A stretch of 45,749 bases of DNA, taken from contig JAFTKN010000026.1 in NCBI GenBank assembly GCA_017453255.1, forward strand, positions 1 to 45,749. The letters are read 5' to 3'. The translations under genes were made by a program, and so were the position numbers. This DNA is from Clostridia bacterium (GTDB lineage: Bacteria > Bacillota > Clostridia > Oscillospirales > CAG-272). Positions 41,119 through 45,749 of this stretch are shown one piece after another; positions within the stretch are counted from its first letter, which is position 1; the number at the start of each line of letters is the position of its first letter. The notes under the pieces are model-generated. The model was not told the DNA's origin. It was given only the letters and a program-made list of their open reading frames with translations, and searched no databases.

Positions 41119-43922
41119 TGAGCGATAAAAATATGCAGGCTACTGTTCCCTCAAGGCTTGATACTGTTCAAAGACGTATTTATGCAGGAATGGACAGGCT
41201 AATAAAAAAGACGAAATCAAAAAGCTATCTTTTTCTTTGCTTTTTAGTTCCAATAATTATTACAAGCATTGTTTATGCAGTGCTTGGAATTTTTCCTTAC
41301 GGAAACCACTCTGTTCTAACATTGGATATGAATGGTCAATATGTTTATTTTTTTGAGCAATTCAGAGAAATCCTTACAGGAAAATCATCACTATTCTATA
41401 GCTTTGAAAGATCCCTTGGTGGTGAGTTTTTAGGTAACTACACCTATTATCTTTCTTCCCCTCTTTCCTTTATTGTTGCTTTGTTCCCTGCTAGCATGAT
41501 TACCGAGGCAATTATGGTTATCATGATTCTTAAAACAGGCTTTGCAGGACTTACATTCTCTATATATTTAGACAAGACAAAGAAGAAAAACGTTAGTGGA
41601 TTCGTAATGTTTTCCACAATGTATGCTCTTTGCTCATTTGCAACTATATTTCAATCCAACACTATGTGGATGGATGCGCTTATTTGGCTACCATTAATTA
41701 CTCTGGGTATTGAATCTATTATCAAGGAGGGTAAATTTAAGCTATTTACCATTTCATTAGCGCTTGCAATATGGAGTAACTACTACATTGGATATATGAT
41801 TTGTATTTTTGTAGTAATTTATTTCCTTTTCTATATCCTTTCAAATGATCAATCTAAAATTAATCCATCTGGGGAAAGATATCATTTCTTCAAAAGCACG
41901 GCAAGGATTGGTGTATGCTCTATTATTGCTGTTATGATGGCTGGTGCTGTTGTTGTTTCAGCTTACTATTCGTTACAGTTTGGCAAATCTGATCTTCAAC
42001 AAAACAGCTTTGACGCCTTTGCTCGCTTTGATATTTTAGATTTATTAGCTAAAACATTTTTCTACTCCTTCGACACTATTAGAGCCGAGGGCACGCCGAA
42101 TATATATGCTGGAACTTTAATACTTTTGTTGATACCTGTTTATTTCTTTTCTAAAAAGGTTTCTACAAGAGAAAAAATAGGATATCTCGCTATTTGTGCT
42201 GTTTTTGTATTTAGCATGACCCTAAATACCCTTGACCTTGTATGGCACGGATTTCAGATGCCTATTTGGTTGAATTACAGATATAGCTTTATGCTATCGT
42301 TTTTAATGCTTCTTATAGGATACAAGGGCTTTGAGCATTTAGATGAGGTTGGTGGCAAATTCTTAGGCATTACCACCGTTTCTTTGCTTGGCATTTTAAT
42401 GGTTATTCAGAAAAATGTACTTTTCTGCTCCTATGGTAATGGATATCAAGAATATATTATGCCTGACCTTGAAATGATATGGGGCTCTATCCTGTTAATT
42501 TTTGCATATTTCTTTGTTATTCTTGCATTAAAGAAATTCAAGGTTAAGCAAATTGTGACGCTTATTATGGTGCTTATTGTAGGCATTGAGGCTTATGCAA
42601 GCACCCTGTTCAACTGGACAAATGAGGTCAAGGATGCTGGTTGGGCTTCTCGTAGTGCATACAGAGATTTTATAGATGGTACCTCACCTATCGCAGATAC
42701 AGTAAATCTTGCAGATGCCTCCTTCTATAGATTTGAAAAAGCCTTTTCAAGAAAGCCAAATGATAATCTGGCATTAGATATAAGAGGTGTTTCAGAGTTT
42801 ACCTCTACATTCAATGAAGGCTCACGTAATTTGCTACAAAAATTAGGATATTATGTTAATTCTCAAACTATTACCTATGTAACAGGAAATGAGCTTGCAG
42901 AATCGCTCTTAGGTATTAAATACGTTATTCAAAAGAACGAAAAGAAAAATGACAAGACCATAAACTACGTAAGTGATTTGTATTCGACTGTTTATGAAAA
43001 CGAGGATTTTGTTGTTTATTATAACGAATATGCTCTTCCAATTGCATTTGCAGTAGATTCTCAGGTTAATAGTCTGAAGCTTGAGGAAAGCTTTAATACT
43101 AACCTTAAATACACAGAAAATATCTTTTCAAAAATGCTTGGCAAAAATGCTACAGTTCACGATAGCTGTTTGTACTCAATAGACCTTGGTGACAATATTT
43201 ATTCAAAGGTGGACGATGACGGAAACGGAACAAGCTATTTTAGAAATAGCGATGCAACTGGCAAGGTTTCTATGACTATGACAGTAACAGCATCAAATGA
43301 TGGTGATGTTTATATGTTCTTACCTTCTCTTTATAACACTCCTGTCGATTGTTATATTAATGGTAAATTCCTTTGCACCCTGTTCCAAAACGACACCTAC
43401 AAGGTTCAAAATATCGGACAATTTGAAAAGGGTATGCTTATTAGCGTTAAGCTTACCTTTGATGCAAACAGAATATATCTTTTGAATGATAGTAGCTATT
43501 TCTATCAATACAGTACTACTAAATTCAAAAATGTCACAGACGAGCTTAAGACTGGTGGTCTTAATGTAATCAGCCATAGCGACACTAAAATCGAGGGTAC
43601 GATGGCAAATGTTGGTAAGGAAACGGTATTTACTACTATTCCTTATGATAAATGCTGGAATGTAACTGTTGACGGACAAAAGGTTGACACGTATATGTGT
43701 ATTGACAGTATGCTTGCCTTTAATCTACCCGACAATGGTGCAAGTGAGCATTATATTGTTATTGAATACGTGCCTTATCAATGGATTATAGGTATGATAA
43801 TTACAGTATTAGGAATTGGAATATTTGTTACACTTTGCATTCTTGACAAAAAATACAGAAGAAAAAAGGCTTTAGCTACGGCTAAGGACAATGAGGAAAA
43901 ATCAGATGCTATATCATGTTAA
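41118..43922 (+). CDS. YfhO-family polytopic membrane protein
   Basis: The 934-residue protein begins with a basic cytoplasmic segment (1-35), followed by about twelve membrane helices to residue 490, a large extracytoplasmic domain (500-870) and one final helix (VPYQWIIGMIITVLGIGIFVTL). The opening loop FPYGNHSVLTLDMNGQYVYFFEQF carries the conserved acidic residue of the YfhO/GT-C group. Bacillus YfhO and relatives help glycosylate lipoteichoic acid or other envelope polymers, so an envelope sugar-transfer role is the likely one. It overlaps ruvA by 17 bp, an odd link of envelope and recombination genes. Confidence 0.88.
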   Translation: MSDKNMQATVPSRLDTVQRRIYAGMDRLIKKTKSKSYLFLCFLVPIIITSIVYAVLGIFPYGNHSVLTLDMNGQYVYFFEQFREILTGKSSLFYSFERSLGGEFLGNYTYYLSSPLSFIVALFPASMITEAIMVIMILKTGFAGLTFSIYLDKTKKKNVSGFVMFSTMYALCSFATIFQSNTMWMDALIWLPLITLGIESIIKEGKFKLFTISLALAIWSNYYIGYMICIFVVIYFLFYILSNDQSKINPSGERYHFFKSTARIGVCSIIAVMMAGAVVVSAYYSLQFGKSDLQQNSFDAFARFDILDLLAKTFFYSFDTIRAEGTPNIYAGTLILLLIPVYFFSKKVSTREKIGYLAICAVFVFSMTLNTLDLVWHGFQMPIWLNYRYSFMLSFLMLLIGYKGFEHLDEVGGKFLGITTVSLLGILMVIQKNVLFCSYGNGYQEYIMPDLEMIWGSILLIFAYFFVILALKKFKVKQIVTLIMVLIVGIEAYASTLFNWTNEVKDAGWASRSAYRDFIDGTSPIADTVNLADASFYRFEKAFSRKPNDNLALDIRGVSEFTSTFNEGSRNLLQKLGYYVNSQTITYVTGNELAESLLGIKYVIQKNEKKNDKTINYVSDLYSTVYENEDFVVYYNEYALPIAFAVDSQVNSLKLEESFNTNLKYTENIFSKMLGKNATVHDSCLYSIDLGDNIYSKVDDDGNGTSYFRNSDATGKVSMTMTVTASNDGDVYMFLPSLYNTPVDCYINGKFLCTLFQNDTYKVQNIGQFEKGMLISVKLTFDANRIYLLNDSSYFYQYSTTKFKNVTDELKTGGLNVISHSDTKIEGTMANVGKETVFTTIPYDKCWNVTVDGQKVDTYMCIDSMLAFNLPDNGASEHYIVIEYVPYQWIIGMIITVLGIGIFVTLCILDKKYRRKKALATAKDNEEKSDAISC

Positions 43923-44511
43923 CGGCATTTTAGAATACTGTGAGCAGGGCTTTGCTGTAGTAGATTGTGGTGGTGTTGGATATAAGCTTACCATTAGTGA
44001 CAATACCTATCAAGCCGTTGTTTCACAAGTAAATCAAAAGGTAAAGCTTTATACAAGCTTACAGGTGCGTGAGGACGGAATTGAGCTTTTTGGATTCAAA
44101 ACTCTCGACGAGCTAAACGCATTTAAGCTACTTATAACGGTTTCTGGTGTTGGACCAAAGGCTGGCATGGCTATTTTATCCTTGCTTACTCCTGACAGAC
44201 TCAGTATGGCTATCACAAGTGAGGATACTAAGGCAATCGCTAAGGCTAATGGTGTTGGTGCAAAAACTGCTGCAAGAGTTGTTTTGGAGCTTAAGGACAA
44301 GATTACAAAGCAAGCCTTTGCTACTACCACTAATGTGGGTGGCGAGGAGGTAGTAGTAATTCCTAAAAGCTCTAATCTTTCGGAGGCACTGGAGGCACTT
44401 GTTGTGCTTGGCTATTCCCGTTCTGATGCTCAAAGAGCGCTTGGTGGAATAGATCCTAAATTAGATGTTGCTAAAATTATTCCGCTTGCTCTTGCAAAGC
44501 TATTGAGGTGA
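43906..44511 (+). CDS. ruvA: Holliday junction DNA-binding protein RuvA
   Basis: The 201-residue protein forms the tetramer that holds the four-way junction and loads RuvB. The N-terminal OB domain ([25 protein letters not shown]) is followed by the helix-hairpin-helix pair [13 protein letters not shown] and [19 protein letters not shown]. The C-terminal RuvB-binding domain [16 protein letters not shown] closes the molecule. The ATG at 43906 was preferred to an upstream codon at 43891 because it gives the normal N terminus and is preceded by GAGG. It starts inside the YfhO gene. Confidence 0.96.
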   Translation: MLYHVNGILEYCEQGFAVVDCGGVGYKLTISDNTYQAVVSQVNQKVKLYTSLQVREDGIELFGFKTLDELNAFKLLITVSGVGPKAGMAILSLLTPDRLSMAITSEDTKAIAKANGVGAKTAARVVLELKDKITKQAFATTTNVGGEEVVVIPKSSNLSEALEALVVLGYSRSDAQRALGGIDPKLDVAKIIPLALAKLLR

Positions 44512-44515
44512 TTAT

Positions 44516-45571
44516 ATGATTGAAGAAACAGAATTTGACTTTGGTGATCGCATATTATCAACAGAGCAAACGGGTGAGGATACCGAGGTTGAAGTAAGCC
44601 TAAGGCCAAAAACCTTTGACGAATATATAGGTCAAGAAAAGGTTCGAGAAATGCTAAAGGTTTATATTGAGGCTGCTAAAGGTCGTGGCGATTCACTTGA
44701 TCACGTTTTGCTTTATGGCCCTCCTGGCCTTGGCAAAACTACTCTATCAGGAATTATTGCAAATGAAATGGGGGTTAACTTCAGAGTTACCTCTGGTCCA
44801 GCTATTGAAAAGCAAGGTGATTTGGCTGCTATACTAACAAACTTAGCACCTGGTGATGTTTTATTTATTGATGAAATTCACCGTCTTTCTCGTTCTATTG
44901 AGGAAATTCTTTACCCTGCTATGGAGGATTATGTTCTTGACATAATTATTGGAAAAGGACCTGCTGCTCGTAGTATAAGAGTTCCCTTACCTAAATTCAC
45001 ACTCATTGGAGCTACCACAAGAGCTGGTCAGCTAACTACCCCATTACGTGACAGATTTGGCGTTTTATTACGTCTTGAGCTATATTCTGCAAAGGAGCTT
45101 GCTACAATCATAAAACGAAGTGCTTCTCTGCTCGAGGTTGGTATTGACGAAGAGGGTGCTTACGAGATTGCATCTCGCTCACGTGGCACTCCTCGTATTG
45201 CTAACAGACTTTTGAAAAGGGTTAGAGATTTTGCACAGGTAAAGGGCGATGGTGTTATAACCTTAGAAATTGCTAAGGAGGCATTGAAGGCTCTTGAAAT
45301 CGACGAGCTTGGACTTGACAATATTGACAGAAAGATGCTCGAAACTATAATTAAGTTTTACGATGGAGGTCCTGTTGGTCTTGAAACCTTAGCTGCTACT
45401 ATTGGTGAGGAAAGCATAACCATTGAGGACGTTTATGAGCCTTATCTTATGCAAATAGGATTTTTGAGCCGTACCCCTCGTGGAAGATGCGTTACCCATC
45501 TTGCGTATGAGCATTTAGGGTTACAATACAACAAGGGTGGTACAATTCCATTAAAAATTGATGAACAATAA
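44516..45571 (+). CDS. ruvB: Holliday junction branch migration ATPase RuvB
   Basis: This 351-residue AAA+ motor drives branch migration together with RuvA. Walker A reads GPPGLGKTT (about 67-75), Walker [10 protein letters not shown], sensor 1 IGATTRAG and the arginine-finger region PLRDRFG. The C-terminal winged helix ends with the family motif [20 protein letters not shown]. The gene is 4 bp behind ruvA with a GAGGTG site. The reading frame is complete, so the IS element behind it has not damaged it. Confidence 0.97.
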   Translation: MIEETEFDFGDRILSTEQTGEDTEVEVSLRPKTFDEYIGQEKVREMLKVYIEAAKGRGDSLDHVLLYGPPGLGKTTLSGIIANEMGVNFRVTSGPAIEKQGDLAAILTNLAPGDVLFIDEIHRLSRSIEEILYPAMEDYVLDIIIGKGPAARSIRVPLPKFTLIGATTRAGQLTTPLRDRFGVLLRLELYSAKELATIIKRSASLLEVGIDEEGAYEIASRSRGTPRIANRLLKRVRDFAQVKGDGVITLEIAKEALKALEIDELGLDNIDRKMLETIIKFYDGGPVGLETLAATIGEESITIEDVYEPYLMQIGFLSRTPRGRCVTHLAYEHLGLQYNKGGTIPLKIDEQ

Positions 45572-45616
45572 TTTCATTGCGATTTAACAAAAAAAGACGA
45601 CCGCTTGGTAAGATGA

Positions 45617-45671
45617 TATAATGATGGTAGACACTAAAAAAGAGGTGTCTACCATTTTTCTATGGTATAAT
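45617..45671 (+). promoter_or_regulatory. Two extended -10 promoters at the IS end
   Basis: TGA-TATAAT (45614-45622) lies just before the terminal hairpin and TGG-TATAAT (45663-45671) just behind it. Both are extended -10 motifs with perfect TATAAT. The second is placed 22 bp before the transposase start and should drive it. Confidence 0.55.
45624..45655 (+). repeat. Hairpin at the IS left end
   Basis: The 11-bp arms ATGGTAGACAC/GTGTCTACCAT with a 10-nt A-rich loop are followed by TTTTTC. As RNA this is a terminator-like hairpin that would stop read-through from ruvB into the transposase gene; as DNA the TGGTAGACAC arm may be part of the terminal inverted repeat. Confidence 0.65.
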
Positions 45672-45749
45672 GTGAGAAAGGAAGGTGAAAGAAATGGGAC
45701 GACCAAAAGGTGGAACAAACAAATTCCACAGCAAAGAGGAAAAATTAGC
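45625..45749 (+). mobile_element. Left end of an insertion sequence, probably IS3 family (cut by the window edge)
   Basis: A putative terminal repeat starting TGG, a compact promoter and the start of a transposase-like OrfA are seen 54 bp behind ruvB. The right end lies beyond the window, so target duplication and element length cannot be determined. Confidence 0.6.
45694..45749 (+). CDS. Transposase OrfA/HTH protein, N-terminal fragment
   Basis: Only 18 codons are inside the window, reading MGRPKGGTNKFHSKEEKL. The MGRPKG start followed by a Ser-Lys-Glu-Glu-Lys string is the usual opening of the OrfA helix-turn-helix protein of IS3-type elements. The ATG is preceded by AGGAAGG. The gene runs off the right edge. 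Confidence 0.65.
   Translation, partial: MGRPKGGTNKFHSKEEKL

Overview
The window looks like a chromosomal segment of an A+T-rich, endospore-forming member of the Clostridia, probably an uncultured gut anaerobe. The evidence is an alpha/beta small acid-soluble spore protein, a CotH-type spore coat kinase, a SpoIIQ-like LytM protein, HPr kinase/phosphorylase, MrnC, a Firmicutes-type PcrA, a ClpE-like ATPase and very regular sigma-A promoters (TTGACA, 17 bp, TATAAT). Three glycoside hydrolases (GH39, GH2, GH36), a lipoprotein sugar-binding protein and a dehydrogenase/isomerase pair fit a plant-glycan diet. No prophage, CRISPR array or defence island was recognised. The only mobile DNA is the start of an insertion sequence at the right edge.

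Left part (1-9700). A consensus promoter and structured leader point out of the left edge, probably into an rRNA operon, back to back with a spore protein gene that has an unusual nested palindrome in its leader. On the minus strand follow a pcrA-GH2-GH39 unit bounded by one promoter and one terminator, a solitary tRNA-Leu(CAA), and a glycerol-3-phosphate-dehydrogenase-like / FAD oxidoreductase / DUF1667 operon whose promoter lies back to back with that of mrnC.

Middle part (9700-31800). A heterodimeric ABC exporter pair is followed by a degenerate sugar-nucleotidyltransferase-like gene. Next comes a three-gene operon with a ThyX-like protein that has lost its catalytic signature, a cation diffusion facilitator with the manganese-type site, and CotH. 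Then come an M23/SpoIIQ-like gene, a sugar isomerase/Gfo-Idh-MocA pair, a phosphodiesterase, a three-gene module of unknown small proteins that converges with another unknown gene, hprK, an Xre regulator with a perfect 20-bp palindrome at its start, a GH36 alpha-galactosidase, an orphan solute-binding lipoprotein, gdhA and an archaeal-type proS.

Right part (31800-45749). Minus-strand genes run ruvC, a methyltransferase, ecfA1, ecfA2, ecfT and truA. A second promoter then drives two CvpA-family genes and a zinc-finger ClpE-like ATPase. Facing away from ruvC is a plus-strand operon DUF951-YfhO-ruvA-ruvB, so the RuvABC genes are split between divergent operons. An IS element (probably IS3-like) starts just behind ruvB.

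The most interesting leads are the pseudoknot-capable ssp leader, the two catalytically degenerate enzyme homologues, the manganese signature of the transporter beside one of them, and the unknown small-protein module at 21626-23315. All functional names come from reading motifs by eye; no search was run.
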